Shown: positions 9,978-21,430 of the stretch, piece after piece | Layout: each line of letters begins with the position of its first letter | Position numbering within the stretch: position 1 is the stretch's first letter | Assembly (NCBI GenBank): GCA_022578605.1 | Contig: MU394051.1 | Coordinates: 847,409-911,408 of the forward strand | Direction of reading: 5' to 3' | Length of the DNA stretch: 64,000 nucleotides | From: Camillea tinctor | Lineage: Eukaryota > Ascomycota > Sordariomycetes > Xylariales > Xylariaceae | Translations under genes and position numbers: made by a program | Notes under the pieces: model-generated | What the model was told of the DNA's origin: nothing | Database searches by the model: none | Seen by the model: only the letters and a program-made list of their open reading frames with translations

Positions 9978-11497
9978 CTACGCCTTACCCCAAAGCTTTT
10001 TAGTCCCCTTTGTGCCAACGAGCCAGGCCGACGCCAGAAGAAATATACCGCCAAGCATAATTACGAGAGCAGCCCAAATCTGGGCCCATAGGTAGCTACC
10101 GCCATTGTGGTCGATGATGGCTCCCATAACTGGGGGGCCAGCAAGGGTGGCGAAGCCGCAGATTGCGAAGACCATCCCGACCCAGGTACCCAGACGAGTA
10201 ACGTCACGCATAAGACTGCTGGTCGCCCCAGGGAACACACCTTGTGCCGCACCGTTGACGAAGCCCATGACTACTGAATATGCGTACATATCAGCACGCT
10301 TGTGTACGCCAGTCCAGCCAAAGGCTAGCACGCCGAGGCCGATACAGTTCAGACCGAAGGTGTTGATCGGTCCTGTATAGCGGTCGGCCAGGAAACCGAA
10401 CAGTGGCCGCGACGGGATTCCGAGTGCGTTGGTGATGAGAACGAAGTTGATGGACTCAAGGTCACTAACGCCAATGGAATCGCGGGCGAAAGAGTTGATC
10501 TATATTGTGTCCCCAGAATAAAATAGGGGTTATGATTAGCCAAATCACCTTCTCTTAAGTAAAAAGTCGGGCCATTTGAGTGACATCTAGGCGAGTATAA
10601 GAGACAAGCAACACAACTTACATATATCAGCACGGTGAAGAGAGAAAAATATATGAAGAACGCTCCAGCTGCGTATACAGCGTTGGGGGCATTTTGTAAG
10701 AGTTTCAAGTCCACCCAGGGACTCGGGGTCTTCTTCAACTTTCGTGGCTTGAGCAATATGAAGCCCAGCGTGATGAAAAACAGAGCGATGAAACCACACA
10801 CTCTCATTGCCCATGGGAACCCAATAACGGGTGTTAAGAATTGTACGACGGCAGGGAACACGATCGCGCCGGTGCTCGAGCCCGTAGCGTTCAGGGACAT
10901 GGCTAGATTCCGTCTGCGTTTGAAGTACGTGGCGACATTGGCGATCGCCGGCATGAACATCAAGCCGCCGCCAATCCCACTACAGAACCCCTGAGCTAGC
11001 AGGATCTGCCAGTACTCCGTAGCGAGACTGGTCATAAACATCCCGAGTACCGCAAAGAACCCCCCGATGCCGTACAAGGATCGCGTGTATCCGGCGTCGG
11101 ATAGTCGACCAGAGGCCATACCTACCAGGAAGTAGAGGAACAGCTGGATGGACCCGATCCATGAGATCTGGGATGCGGGCAGATCCATCGTCTGCTTGTA
11201 GTAGAGCTGAAAGACGGAAAACCCGGCGCCGTACCCCCAAGTCATAGCATTGGCAACATGAGCCGGTACTACTTGTGACCAAGCGACCCAGCCACCATCA
11301 GGAGGTTCGTCGTGTGGGACCGGCGTCAACGAACCCGTCCGCATGGTGCCTTCTAAAGCATGGATTCCACTCTGGTCGGCACCGGCCCCGATGGCTTTTT
11401 CAGTGTCGTTGCTAGTATACTGGTTTTCGGGGAAGTCTTGGCGCGGCGAGTTGATTTGGAGATCACCGGACTCGGATCTCCGTGTCTCGGTAGCCAT
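9978..11497 (-). CDS. MFS transporter, monocarboxylate (MCT/MCH)-like family
   Basis: Two exons (11497-10622 and 10499-9978) join in phase 0 to 465 residues; the 122-nt intron has GTAAGT at its 5' end and ATAG at its 3' end. After an 65-residue polar N-terminus comes PPDGGWVAWSQVVPAHVANA, the DGGW signature that opens TM1 in fungal MCT-type carriers. About twelve hydrophobic segments follow, with the inter-TM2/3 loop GRLSDAGYTRSLYGIGG, a central loop LKPRKLKKTPSPWVDLKLL and the second-half loop FGFLADRYTGPIN. Relatives in yeasts (Mch proteins) include a riboflavin importer, and mammalian homologues carry lactate and pyruvate. The substrate here cannot be told from sequence. It is expected in plasma or vacuolar membrane. 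No metabolic cluster surrounds it. The frame is intact. Confidence 0.9.
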
Positions 11498-13433
11498 CTT
11501 GATTCCTTCGGCTGACTTCGTTTACTTAGATTCGTATGTAGAAAATGCAACTGATGATGGGGAAAATCGCCTTGGTTTTTCACACAGACCGGTTGGTCCT
11601 ATGGTGTCGGTGTCGGGATGGTGTATAAGAATATACTCAAGTTCGCTGTAGCTATGCATAGATGACATAAAATAATGCTTAGACTAATAACTGGGCATCA
11701 TGATGCGAAGTAAGATGGGAGAGAGATGATATGGAGTTAAGGGAGGGAAGAGAAAATACAATAAGTCGTTAACCGTATTCCCTCGGTTCCCCTCTTCGCT
11801 CCCACCTCGGGAAACTCTTCACATTTCGAAGAGAGCAACAACAAAAAAAATTTCAAAAAATTGATCAACTATTGCCTATTAGCCCCCCCCCTATCCACTG
11901 CTCAACGCGTAACACACAATCATCAAATGGAGGAGAACTACTACTCTGAGGGAAAGGATCTAAGCCACCGCTTACATATGTGATCCTGCCATACTCAGGT
12001 CTTGTACTGGGTACTCCTTGACTCTTCATGCAAGGAACTCGCATTGACGATGGGTCGCCGTCTTTCGGAGACGGGAAAGGCGCACTGCACGTGGGGGACC
12101 AAGGAGCCGGGTGGGTCTAGCTCCTCGAAGTCATTGATACATTGGATGGGAGACTCAGGTCCCTTCGGCAGACTTACACGTAGCTCAACTATTGTCCGGG
12201 AGGAGTTCAGCTCTGGTATAGCTGCGTTATTAAGCTCCTAGATACATTGGGTGGTTCGACAGACCTAGCCGAAAAGGATAGGCAGTAATGGCCATCTCGG
12301 TAGGGCCAGAAATACCAGGCTTGAAGTGAAAATGCTGATTATTCCCGAGAGCCGACAGTTTTCACCCAGACACCTATTATTCATGTATAAATACATTTAG
12401 ATGGCATGGCTGGTAGACAGATACCAGCGGTAACGGCGACGAAATGCATTTACGTATGATTGAAGCCCAACTTCAAGAAGAGGATGGGAATAGCTATGTA
12501 GCTAGTAATCGATATAGTGTCTGTGTGGTAGGGCGAAGACTTGGAAAGGTAGGTATTAGCGAACAGCCTTGCTGATCATGTTGATCCCGTCCTATTCCCT
12601 TGTTAGAACTCCAGGGCAAGGCGTAACTTCTTATCGTACACACTATCGAAGAGGGTGACACTTTTGTGTTTTTGTGGTGGGCAAGTCCTGGTTGGAACTT
12701 GGAAGAGGGCGAGGAAGTGAAATTTTCAAGTCAGCACAGCATAAACGAACTGCCGGGGTTGCTAACGAGTTTCACGTCTCAATGTCAGAGATAAGACTGC
12801 ATCAGTGACGTGTCAGAGTCCTATTGTTATTTTTCGGCCATTATGAGTTATGTCCGATAAGTGGTTCGTGGGTATTCACAACTTACACGATAATACCACC
12901 CTATTCTTGAAACCAACTCAAGATTTCGTTCCGAGGCTCTATGTAGCTTGAGAACATTATCAAAAAATATCTAGCATTACATGGTAGGTTTAAACTAGCA
13001 TATATTAATATCTTTTGTATAAACCTGGGGTTGACAGAAGAATGTGCTGTGTTAAAGATGAAGGTCATCTCTTCTTTTGAATTACTACGTAAAGATAACT
13101 AGGTAAATGTAGGTAGTTAGAACACGACTATCAAACTTACATGAACCTACATATGTAATGTAAGTGAGATCTACATAATAAAAATAGATACACGTGGAAG
13201 TACTTAATTACGACGTAGCGGCCTAATTAGAAGAATTCCTCGCCGCTGAGTTGCATCTTTCTATTCTCTAGTATCGGCAACCCGCATCGCTTTCGATGTA
13301 GGTCTCACCACCCCTGATTTGTTAATTCTCCGTATCACGCTGACCTTCCTTGGCGGGCAATTGGCTAATTCAGAACGCTTACGAACTAACCAATAAGGAT
13401 CATAATAATACACAAAACCACAAGCTCATCCAA
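11498..13433. other. MFS upstream region and gene-free spacer
   Basis: The first 400 bp upstream of the MFS gene are pyrimidine/purine-biased and are probably its promoter. From about 11.9 to 13.4 kb only short unrelated frames occur, including an 80-codon one at 12002-12241 with no recognisable similarity. Composition is A/T-rich from 12.8 kb. No mobile element ends were found. Confidence 0.55.
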
Positions 13434-13523
13434 AGTCGCGTGGTCTAATGGTTATGATTTCTCGTTCACATTGATGTGTTCAAAGTCCCGAGAAGGTTCC
13501 GTGTTCGATCCACGGCGTGACTA
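13434..13523 (+). tRNA. tRNA-Val (anticodon CAC) with a 17-nt intron
   Basis: A cloverleaf folds by eye. The acceptor stem AGTCGCG (13434-13440) pairs with CGTGACT (13516-13522), with discriminator A at 13523. The D arm GTCTAATGGTTATGAT carries the A box (TGGTCTAATGG). The anticodon stem TCTCG (13460-13464) pairs with CGAGA (13489-13493). The anticodon loop begins TTCACA, giving anticodon CAC at 13467-13469. The T arm CCGTG-TTCGATC-CACGG carries the B box. Removing about 17 nt just 3' of the anticodon (13471-13487) leaves a 73-nt mature tRNA, the canonical intron position. A pol III terminator (T5) follows at 13525-13529. The intron borders are inferred from loop size. Confidence 0.87.
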
Positions 13524-14212
13524 GCTTTTTGCTTTCAGTTAAACCAACTCATTTAACTAACATTAGTATTTTTGGACTTTGAAGCTCTGTAAAGACTTAG
13601 AGACACTACCTATATGCTCTTCGCACTATTGAATTAACTTGCACGGTGTTGTACTGTTTGGGTTGCATATTCTACGTTTGCTCAGTAGTGTTATATTTCT
13701 GGTGATAATTGACTGAAATAAGTGGTTAACCTAGAGCACTCCAGCATCACTACTTGTTTCTTTTTTTTCCTATAGTTTTCTCAAAAGAACTATAAAAGAG
13801 GTTGCATATTCTCTCCTCTGTTTACATGTAATGACTATCTAGGTAATAATATTGGGTTACTAGGTAGAGAGACTTAAGGAAAACATACCTACTTCGGAGC
13901 CTAGAGACTGTGTATCGATACTCAGTTAGAGAGCTATTAGAGTACCTTATTATAGGTATATTGCAGTTACTTACTGGTTTAAATACATGTAAGATCCGAA
14001 CGAGTAATTAGTTGTCTCCTCTCAATATTCCCACCTACATACTAGGCACATGCTGGCTTCTAGCAGATATCCTACTGACTAGATGAGACATACAAACACA
14101 TATACACGAGCCGAGAGAGAAACTAGCTTAAAATATATAACATATATTTAAGATTGCTGTGATAGTTATATTATGGACATGTTTTATTGCTCTGATCCTG
14201 GCCACATATCTT
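13524..14212. other. Spacer between tRNA-Val and the CE5 gene
   Basis: It contains the T-run pol III terminator and then A/T-rich DNA with CTAGGTA words. The last few dozen bases are the 3' flank of the CE5 gene. No other feature is supported. Confidence 0.6.
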
Positions 14213-15068
14213 CTAGACAGAACCAACCTTCTCCTTGACGAATGCCAACGCCTGTTGCCCATAGATCTGCACATACTGTTGATGATGGTTCGCGTCGTTG
14301 CCATTTGAGCAGTACGGGTCCTGCGCATCGCAGTACGACTGGATCCTATCCGCGTATGTCGGACAGGTGTAGCCCGACGGGCGGGCGGCGAACTAGTCTC
14401 GGTCAGTACCTAACCATCACTCGCATTTCACTCTGATGGGAATCTACTTACCCCGCCAGCCTGCGCCGTTCCCACGTTATAGGCCAGGCCGGGCACGTTC
14501 CTCGGGTCGCCCATGAAGATCAGAGCCGCGACGTGCTCCCCGACGTCCGCCGGCAAGGGGGACGCCGTCTCGCTCATGCTGCTCCCGTCGGGCCCCCCGC
14601 AGAACGCGTCGTCCATGATCTGCGAGCCCTGCGAGTAGCCCACCATGACGACCTTGGTGTCCGGGCACCTCTCCACGAACGAGGATACCTGGTTGACGAC
14701 CGCCGTGATCCCCGAGGTCACGCTGGAGCCGTAGGCATTGCCTCCCGCGGCGGGATCTAGAGCACGCGTTGGTGTGTGAGTAATGGTTTTTAATACACCG
14801 AATAACCTCCCTCTGACCTCTGCGTATCTGGGGCAAATATTCAGCTGGACGGGATCAACAACGTACAGACAATGGCTTCCGAGGTGGTCCCGGGGTACGC
14901 CCCTTGGATGAGCTGGATCATGGCCTGGGACGACCCGTAGCCTTGCGGGACCGTCGACTCGCGCGCGCCGAAGACGTGCACTTTGGCGCACGATTGCCGT
15001 GCCTCGAGGTTGGCGGACGGCATGGCGAGGGCGCCGGAGGCGAAGACGAGGGGGGTTGAGACCTTCAT
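14213..15068 (-). CDS. Secreted CE5 esterase, acetylxylan esterase 2-like (cutinase superfamily)
   Basis: Three exons (15068-14867, 14756-14452, 14392-14213) give 228 residues. An N-terminal signal peptide (MKVSTPLVFASGALAM) precedes the domain CAKVHVFGARESTVPQGYGS. The serine nucleophile is Ser109 in GYSQG, and Asp194 (YCDAQDPYC) and His206 (NDANHH) complete the triad; the 85- and 12-residue spacings match fungal acetylxylan esterase II. Other family blocks are FMGDPRNVPGLAYNVGT and FAARPSGYTCPTYADRI. These enzymes remove acetyl groups from xylan outside the cell. Compared with the Penicillium-type enzyme it lacks the Cys-containing insertion after YPA and has PYCS instead of PYCC, so it probably has fewer disulfides. 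There is no cellulose-binding module. A cutinase activity cannot be excluded, but AXE is preferred. An XlnR-type site lies upstream. Confidence 0.9.
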
Positions 15069-17139
15069 GGTAGTAAGTAGCAGGGGAAACCACTTTGTGC
15101 GTGAAGAATTTGGACTGCGGGCCGAAACATCGTGAAAGGTGACGAGCGAACCAAGTCGGGTCTTGATATATGTAGAAGAGTACACGATACAAGCTTTCGC
15201 CACAAGCACTTTCGTTTTTAGCCGGATGATACGATACGTCAGGATGCCATTCGGTGATCCGGAACGTGTGGGCTTGGATCACTTAAATGAAGTAAATCCA
15301 TTTTGGGTATGTGCTCTTCTTCGGAGCGTCGAGTCGAGACGCTTGCGCTTCCCAGCCCTTTTTAGTTCTAGTTTGACATTGAATAGGTATGCAAAAACCA
15401 TGTGTTTATTCCTCTTAATGGCCAATTATCTAGACCCTTCCCATACACTAGGGATCAGCAGGTCGGTTTATGATGCCTGGTGACTTGCGCTACCCCTGAT
15501 GGACTGTTTTCTCTGGTTGGATTGTCGACCTGGTGGTCTTGTTGCATCAATACCAAGATCTTCCACGTTTTAATATAGAATACACATACCCGCATTGCCA
15601 TCGTAACCAGAGTTTTCCAATGAGCCATGTAGGCAATGCAGGGGTAAGCGGTTATATATATATATTGGGATAATTAAGGGGGGCAGCACTCCAATAGCCG
15701 ACGATATAGGCGGGCATGGGGATTTGCGGGGTGCATATCCTTGGTATTAGCATCAAATGCTAAGTGTGATATTGTGTACCTGAAACCGCTACAGACTGCT
15801 CTGCGCTCAATCAAAATCAAACTACCTACCTAAAGAGCACGATAGCATATCATGACAGGTGATCCACATAGAAAAAACCAGGTCCAAGTTATGTTGCCTT
15901 CTGACTCCCTATCCATTGAGATGGGTCATCCAGCTCCTTTTCGTACGGGTAATCTTTATTATCTAGGAAAGTCTATGTAGTATTCCAGCTCATCCTCTCC
16001 ATGGAACCTGGTGATCAATAGGAGATCTTGTAGTTTAGGTTTCCTTGTTAATAGCTAACCGGTCGAGTGGTACTATGAATGTGAGATGATGCCACCATTC
16101 TAGTCCATATCATGATTGGAAAATCCTATTGACAGGGTTGATAAGAGGTAGTCCCAATATAACTTACTCGGTTACAATAATTGAGTCATGCTCTGTTTTA
16201 AAATACAATGTGACTGGCTTAAATCAAGAGACAATGAAATTGGGTTTATTGATCGTTTGAACATACCAAGGCTCTACTGTATAGAAAAGGAGAAGTTGGG
16301 GGACTTCTTAAGGTACCGTCATGAAACTTCGTTCCCCTTGGGAGTCAAGGGAGAACATGTTTGGACTCTATGATGGAAACGCTATTTGGTGCTTGCGAGA
16401 TTTTCTATGAGTTGGCTACTGTGCTAACCAGGTAGATAGCAAGAGTAAACACCTGGTCACATCTTATAAGTGGCTTGACTGGCCATTATAGCGTGCATCT
16501 CTTTGTATCTATAACCTAGAGACTACATATGTTGATCCAGTGGAGATAAACGAAGAGCTATAATAGGGTATCATGTCTTTTTACCAGCTGAAGGTGAATT
16601 CATACTTGGTATGGTCTAGTACGCCGACTCCTCAACCTCACATCTAATGAGACATGTAGCCCTACCGGCAGCATCTCAGAAAATGTAGACTCTCCCTTTA
16701 GCGATCGCTTTTGTAGAGCCTCCATTTTATTCTGTTGATGTACGTCGAGATAGGTTACAATATCGTACAGCTGAATTCTATTGAGTATGTACCATAATGA
16801 GCTGTGCCGAGAAGAATCTGAACGCTCGAGAAATATGTAGAAGCTAGTATTTGACGATAGATACAAGAGTATATAAAGTTATGTAGAGAGGCTGACAAGC
16901 TCGAGTATCATTTACAGCAGTGAACCCCCTGCCACACTTGGCATGGCCATATGATAATGAAAACATTAAAAGAACATTAGTGAAACATGTGAACTTTTGA
17001 AACGAGTCAGAGTATGAAGAGAAACAGCGCCACTGTGTTTTTACAAGAGCGAGTTTTTATACCCGAAAAAAAGCAACGAAGGCCCCAACCTTTACTCCTC
17101 TATAAACCCCCTTCCCCGGTCTAGGCCAGACTTTGTCTT
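15069..17139. other. CE5 promoter and 2-kb gene-free spacer
   Basis: The first few hundred bases upstream of the esterase contain the GGCTAAA site. The rest, to the 3' end of the GH16 gene, has only short frames without recognisable similarity and no structured RNA or repeat I can support. Confidence 0.55.
15217..15223 (-). promoter_or_regulatory. GGCTAAA, XlnR/Xyr1-type site upstream of the CE5 gene
   Basis: On the coding strand of the esterase, GGCTAAA lies about 150 bp before the ATG. This is the consensus recognised by the xylanolytic activator XlnR/Xyr1 in aspergilli and Trichoderma, whose targets include acetylxylan esterases. One copy of a 7-mer is weak evidence on its own; the gene identity raises its plausibility. 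Confidence 0.4.
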
Positions 17140-18303
17140 CTAGAACACCAATGCCATCGCCAATAGGGGTATCCAGAAACAGGCATTTTTGAAGCCTACC
17201 ACGTGACCCAAAAGCTTTGAGGCGCCACCATGGACCAATACCGCTGTCCCTATCGTCGACGTTTCGTCGATGCTACAGACGTTGTGGCATCTGTCAGCTC
17301 TTTTACTAAGGAAGTTTCCCGACTCATCAACGCTGCGCTTGTCTGATGTCGGGTATCCTTCTGTTAAGTTGTATACGAGCTCAATCCATTGGACGTGTAG
17401 GTATGCTTCTGACCCTACACTCATATTTCCGGCCCAGTGACCACCGTCAGACCACGCGTTGAAGACGACCTTGCTTGGGTCGCGCGGGGTTTGGAATGCG
17501 ATGGATGCGACCTCACCACCATCGATGAACCATGTCGTATCGGTAGGGGTCCAGTCCATTCTATGTACCGCCCATTTCGTCCAGTCCAGGTCCTGTGGAA
17601 CTGTCACATTCCGAGTAGCTTGTGGGATGTCGTCACCTTGAATGCTGTACGACGGTTGGTTGGTATACTGGATGGTATCTGGTGGATCCATTGTCCTGAT
17701 CTCTAGATCCGACTCCTGGACATGTTCGAGTTGGTTAGGGTCGCCATTGTCTTTATATGTAAACATGGCCGTCACTGCCCCCGGTGCGCCCACCGTCCGA
17801 GCGAGCATGCGGATCGAAATATAATGGTAATTCGGTGAAATGGATTCAAATTCTGCCGACGACTGGTAGCCCTCAAGTCTCAACGTTCTAAGTGTCATAA
17901 AGGTATCAGACGTGGGGTTATCATCCGAATTCTCTTCAATGTAGATGTTGTTGGCCGAATGCACCATGAGAACCGGAGCATCCCCCGACTCCACCGAGTC
18001 GCTGTTATTCCAACTCTGTATTCCCCAGTTGTCATTCCAGTCGTCGGATAGAAAGTAATCGCTAGTCGCATAGGCGGCACTGCTTTCGTTTGGGTCGTCT
18101 ATAGGATCTGGTACTCCTGCATAGTCCGACATGGAACGGAAGTCATAGAAGTGATGGGTTGTGAAATAAGTTGAGCTACTTCCGTTGGTGACGTAGCAAT
18201 CGCAATGGCTATCACTGACTTCGTCGAGTGCAGACACACTCAAAGGATATAATGTGGCAGACGAGGCTAGGAGAAGCGCTTGTAGGTATCTTCGACCAGA
18301 CAT
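17140..18303 (-). CDS. Glycoside hydrolase family 16-like protein, secreted, possibly GPI-anchored
   Basis: A single-exon frame of 387 residues. It has a signal peptide (about residues 1-25, ending VSALDEV) and then a concanavalin-type beta-sandwich. The active-site motif is ESDLE (Glu197, Asp199, Glu201), the ExDxE form of GH16, followed about 60 residues later by WAVHRMDWTPTDTTWFIDGG and FNAWSDGGHWAGN, typical of the family's C-terminal strands. A hydrophobic C-terminus (CFWIPLLAMALVF) follows a Cys/Ser-containing spacer. That layout fits a GPI signal or a membrane tail, which would place the enzyme at the wall. GH16 members act on beta-1,3/1,4-glucans or transfer chitin to glucan; this subgroup's substrate is not known to me. 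It sits next to another secreted wall-acting enzyme, but no shared regulation is visible. Confidence 0.88.
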   Translation of the reverse strand: MSGRRYLQALLLASSATLYPLSVSALDEVSDSHCDCYVTNGSSSTYFTTHHFYDFRSMSDYAGVPDPIDDPNESSAAYATSDYFLSDDWNDNWGIQSWNNSDSVESGDAPVLMVHSANNIYIEENSDDNPTSDTFMTLRTLRLEGYQSSAEFESISPNYHYISIRMLARTVGAPGAVTAMFTYKDNGDPNQLEHVQESDLEIRTMDPPDTIQYTNQPSYSIQGDDIPQATRNVTVPQDLDWTKWAVHRMDWTPTDTTWFIDGGEVASIAFQTPRDPSKVVFNAWSDGGHWAGNMSVGSEAYLHVQWIELVYNLTEGYPTSDKRSVDESGNFLSKRADRCHNVCSIDETSTIGTAVLVHGGASKLLGHVVGFKNACFWIPLLAMALVF

Positions 18304-20524
18304 CTTGTATATGATGATATCCTTTCTTCTCCTACCTGTATTTTCCTCTGCAAAAATTTGGGACGATGTGAAAAACCCTGCTTGACTTATAAGGAGGGCG
18401 AAAAGGAGAGATAAATATATGAATAAACCTCGCAGGCCCCTTTTTATTTTTTTATTTCTTTTTTTTTCTTGTGAGAGACTCGCTTCGTCACCGTATTACG
18501 AGCCGAAGCATTTTGAAAACGATCAACAGCGATCAACAACTAGCAAAGATATGTGGCTACCTACCGAGATATTAGCAACCCGGGGGTAAGACAAAGAGCA
18601 GATAATCTATTCAGTGCATTGGCAAGTGGACAATAACAGAGATAAGGGAATCCAACGCAACTGCATGATGAGAGGTCTAAGTTGCGGTGGTGGTGAGAGT
18701 CTGGACTTAAAACCCAAGCTGGCGAGGTTAGGAATTGTACGAGAATAGCTGGAATGTAACTGTGCTGATCGGTGAAAGGGAGCAAGCAATATACATAGAA
18801 TACAACTTGGGGGTCAGCGCGTATGCAGGACAAGGCTCGTTTGCGAAAACCCAGGCCGAACAGCTGTCTAAGAGGCCTCAAGGCTGCAACTAGAATGATC
18901 TAGCCTATGTTGCAAGCGGATAATATGAGAATATTGGCATGTCTCTCCGCAGGATAAAAGGACCTATTGGACAGGCGAAGGGGCAGCCGTGAAGAAAGGT
19001 AGCTCACAACTAAGCCACGATGCGCCTTTGCCAATAGTGACCTTGGAAGAGACGTGATAGGCTGGTTATATTGAGCAGCCAATAGAGCAAGCAGGAAGAA
19101 GAGTTGAGAGAAAGAAAAAATACGGGTTGACGGGTTGACGGGCTGACCTAGCTGCGCCTAGTTTACGCACAGAGATGGGAACTCGTGCTTTTAACGTTGG
19201 GTTTGGCTGATTCAGAATCCATATTATATCACCATTTCTTGCTGCAAGGAGGACGGATTCCGGGCTCTTGGGTAGCACCGCAGAGATGGCGACATAGTCA
19301 ACCATAATGATAATTAAAGAAAAATAAAATTATGATCATGATTGTTTGATGTCCGGGACCTGACCTTTTTTTTTTTTCATCAGTAGCCAACTGCGGGCTA
19401 AGTAGGGAGGAATAGGAAGAACAGGGGATCTCTTAAACCTACACTACACCTACATACCTAACTTACACCAGCTACTATTACTACTACTAATAGTACGTAA
19501 GGCGGCACGTATGACGGGTTTGTCGGCTTCGGTATCCGTCAGGGACATGTTGGCTCCTTAGAAACGCCACTTGGCGCATGCAGGAGGGAGCAGTAGTGTA
19601 CATATAAGTAGTTTGTATTGTAGTTTTGACGGTAGTAATCCTAATATGGTAGGTGAAGTAGTAGATGGGGAACACTAGTGTAGGTTGAGTATTTTTCACT
19701 CTCGTATAAATCAGATAGATCATCTGGATCAGAGAAGGTAGTAAAACGAAGCATCAGATGCGTATCATCTTGTAAGAGAATCCTGTAAGAGAATGGTCTG
19801 ACCTCTAGGGTCTCGATGGGAGTTTGTTGGTGTTTGAATGATTACCTTGGGGTGTCTAATAAGAGTAGGTACTAGGTAAAAAGTAACCTTAAAAACAAAC
19901 ACGAGCTGCGAGCTAAAATGGATGGACGATGGGCTGATGGAGAGTTCCTAGCGAGTCGGAGGATTATTACTAAGTTAGAGTTTTTTTAGTTCTTTTTTTT
20001 TTCATTCTCTTCCTTCTCGTTCGGAAAGTCGCGAGTGCACGGACTTCTCTCGTCTTATACCAAATCTGGACAAGAGATCCCTGTCAATTCCAGAACATTG
20101 AACCGAACATGAAATGCCAAGTCCCAAGGCCCCATAATTCTTTTACCGTATTATTATAATTCCAGCTCCGACCCCCAAAATTTACTGCAATCTCTAGCAA
20201 TCTACCGGGGTTTAAGCGTGCCGGTTGCCGTTCGCAAAGCCCCAGAGTCGCCCAAAAGTCGCCATTGTTAGCAGCTTAGCCATCTTTTTTTCGAATTGGA
20301 CACAAGGACCTTGACGATGCATTACTTTGCCCCCATGTGCATCATCTTGTCTCAGGATTAATTCTTGGGCGGAGCACGAGGTCCTTGATATTGACCATGA
20401 CCAACCTTGATAAACCTCTCCATCGTCAGGACTTGAGAAAACTTCAACCAGATCTTCCGTAGCCTCAATTATAAAAAAAGACAAAAACCGAGAATCGAGA
20501 ATCGCAAAAGCCAAAAGCGCAACA
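18304..20524. other. Divergent spacer between the GH16 and WW-domain genes
   Basis: This 2.2-kb region should hold both promoters. It includes T- and A-runs, a triplicated 8-mer (GGGTTGAC, GGGTTGAC, GGGCTGAC) at about 19123-19146, and A/T-rich DNA. Frames of 60-120 codons on the minus strand here have no similarity I recognise and are not annotated. Confidence 0.55.
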
Positions 20525-21430
20525 ATGACCATGTCGCCGAAGCCTACGTCACCTGCAGCGTCCGAGGGCACTACCGATCAGCCCAAGGGTCACATCACCC
20601 CGGACAAGTCCCTGTCAGAACAGACACCCGAGTCTCAAGATGAGGATCATGAGGATCATGAAGATCGGGGAACTCCCGTTCCGTCCGTGCCATCGAGCAA
20701 CAGCCTCAGCAACAGCAACAGCGAGAGTCCCAGCCGCGCGTCCCCGGCCCGATCGGTGTCATCACAGGAATCCGGTGAAGCCTCGCCTGTAGCCACGGCT
20801 GCTACTCCAACCACAGCCGGTACCAATTCGAGTGCTCCTCCTCTCCCGAACGAACCGCCACCAGCCGAGGACGATGGCTGGGATTTCCACTGGGATGCGG
20901 CGCACCAGGCATACTTCTTCTACAACCGCTTCACCCATCAGTCCACCTGGGACAATCCTCGACTGCCCAAGGGCAACGCCCACGCTAGCCTGACCGGCCG
21001 CCCTGTACCGGCTGCCCCCGGCACGGCCGAACCTCCGAAAGACGAGGCCCTTCCCGCTGGTGGTTACAACCCGGCCATCCACGGCGACTACGATCCAAAT
21101 GCCTGGTACGCTAAGGGCACCCAAGACCCTTCACAGCAGGAGCAGCCGGTCGACATGTCCGCCGCCTATGCGGCTATAGGTTCCTTCAACCGCTTCACGG
21201 GTCGATGGCAAGGCGCCGACCGGAACCCCGGCCAACACAGCGACGAGGCCAAGTCGCGCAGACAGATGAACGCGTTCTTCGACGTCGATGCCGCGGCGAA
21301 TTCTCACGACGGGCGTAGCCTGAGGGCCGAGCGATCTGGCAAGAAGCCCTCCAAATCGGAACTAAAACACTTTAAAGAGAAGCGCCGCGCGAGAAAGGAG
21401 GAGAAGAGGAGGGCGTGGTTGAGGGATTAA
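20525..21430 (+). CDS. WW-domain protein (conserved fungal, basic C-terminus)
   Basis: An intronless frame of 301 residues. The first 115 residues are Ser/Pro/Glu-rich and probably disordered. One WW domain covers about residues 115-147, with Trp119, YFFYNRFT, Trp142 and Pro145 in place, so it should bind proline-rich ligands. After it come a GGYNPAIHGDYDPNAWY block and FNRFTGRWQ, then a conserved C-terminus (SDEAKSRRQMNAFFDVDAAA) and a Lys/Arg-rich end (KSELKHFKEKRRARKEEKRR) that looks like a nuclear or nucleolar signal. Uncharacterised homologues with this layout occur in ascomycetes including fission yeast. A role in RNA processing is plausible from WW plus basic tail but not shown. The ATG at 20525 is followed two codons later by a second ATG; either could be used. 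Confidence 0.85.
   Translation: MTMSPKPTSPAASEGTTDQPKGHITPDKSLSEQTPESQDEDHEDHEDRGTPVPSVPSSNSLSNSNSESPSRASPARSVSSQESGEASPVATAATPTTAGTNSSAPPLPNEPPPAEDDGWDFHWDAAHQAYFFYNRFTHQSTWDNPRLPKGNAHASLTGRPVPAAPGTAEPPKDEALPAGGYNPAIHGDYDPNAWYAKGTQDPSQQEQPVDMSAAYAAIGSFNRFTGRWQGADRNPGQHSDEAKSRRQMNAFFDVDAAANSHDGRSLRAERSGKKPSKSELKHFKEKRRARKEEKRRAWLRD

Noticed and set aside
12002..12241. 79-codon plus-strand frame upstream of the MFS gene
   Set aside because: No recognisable motif, no splice continuation, and composition like the surrounding spacer.
19123..19147. Triplicated GGGTTGAC-like 8-mer as a possible regulatory array
   Set aside because: Only three copies, one of them variant, far from either flanking gene start. 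Mentioned only as spacer content.
20212..20571. 119-codon minus-strand frame over the WW gene start
   Set aside because: It overlaps the promoter and 5' end of the well-supported WW gene and has no family similarity.
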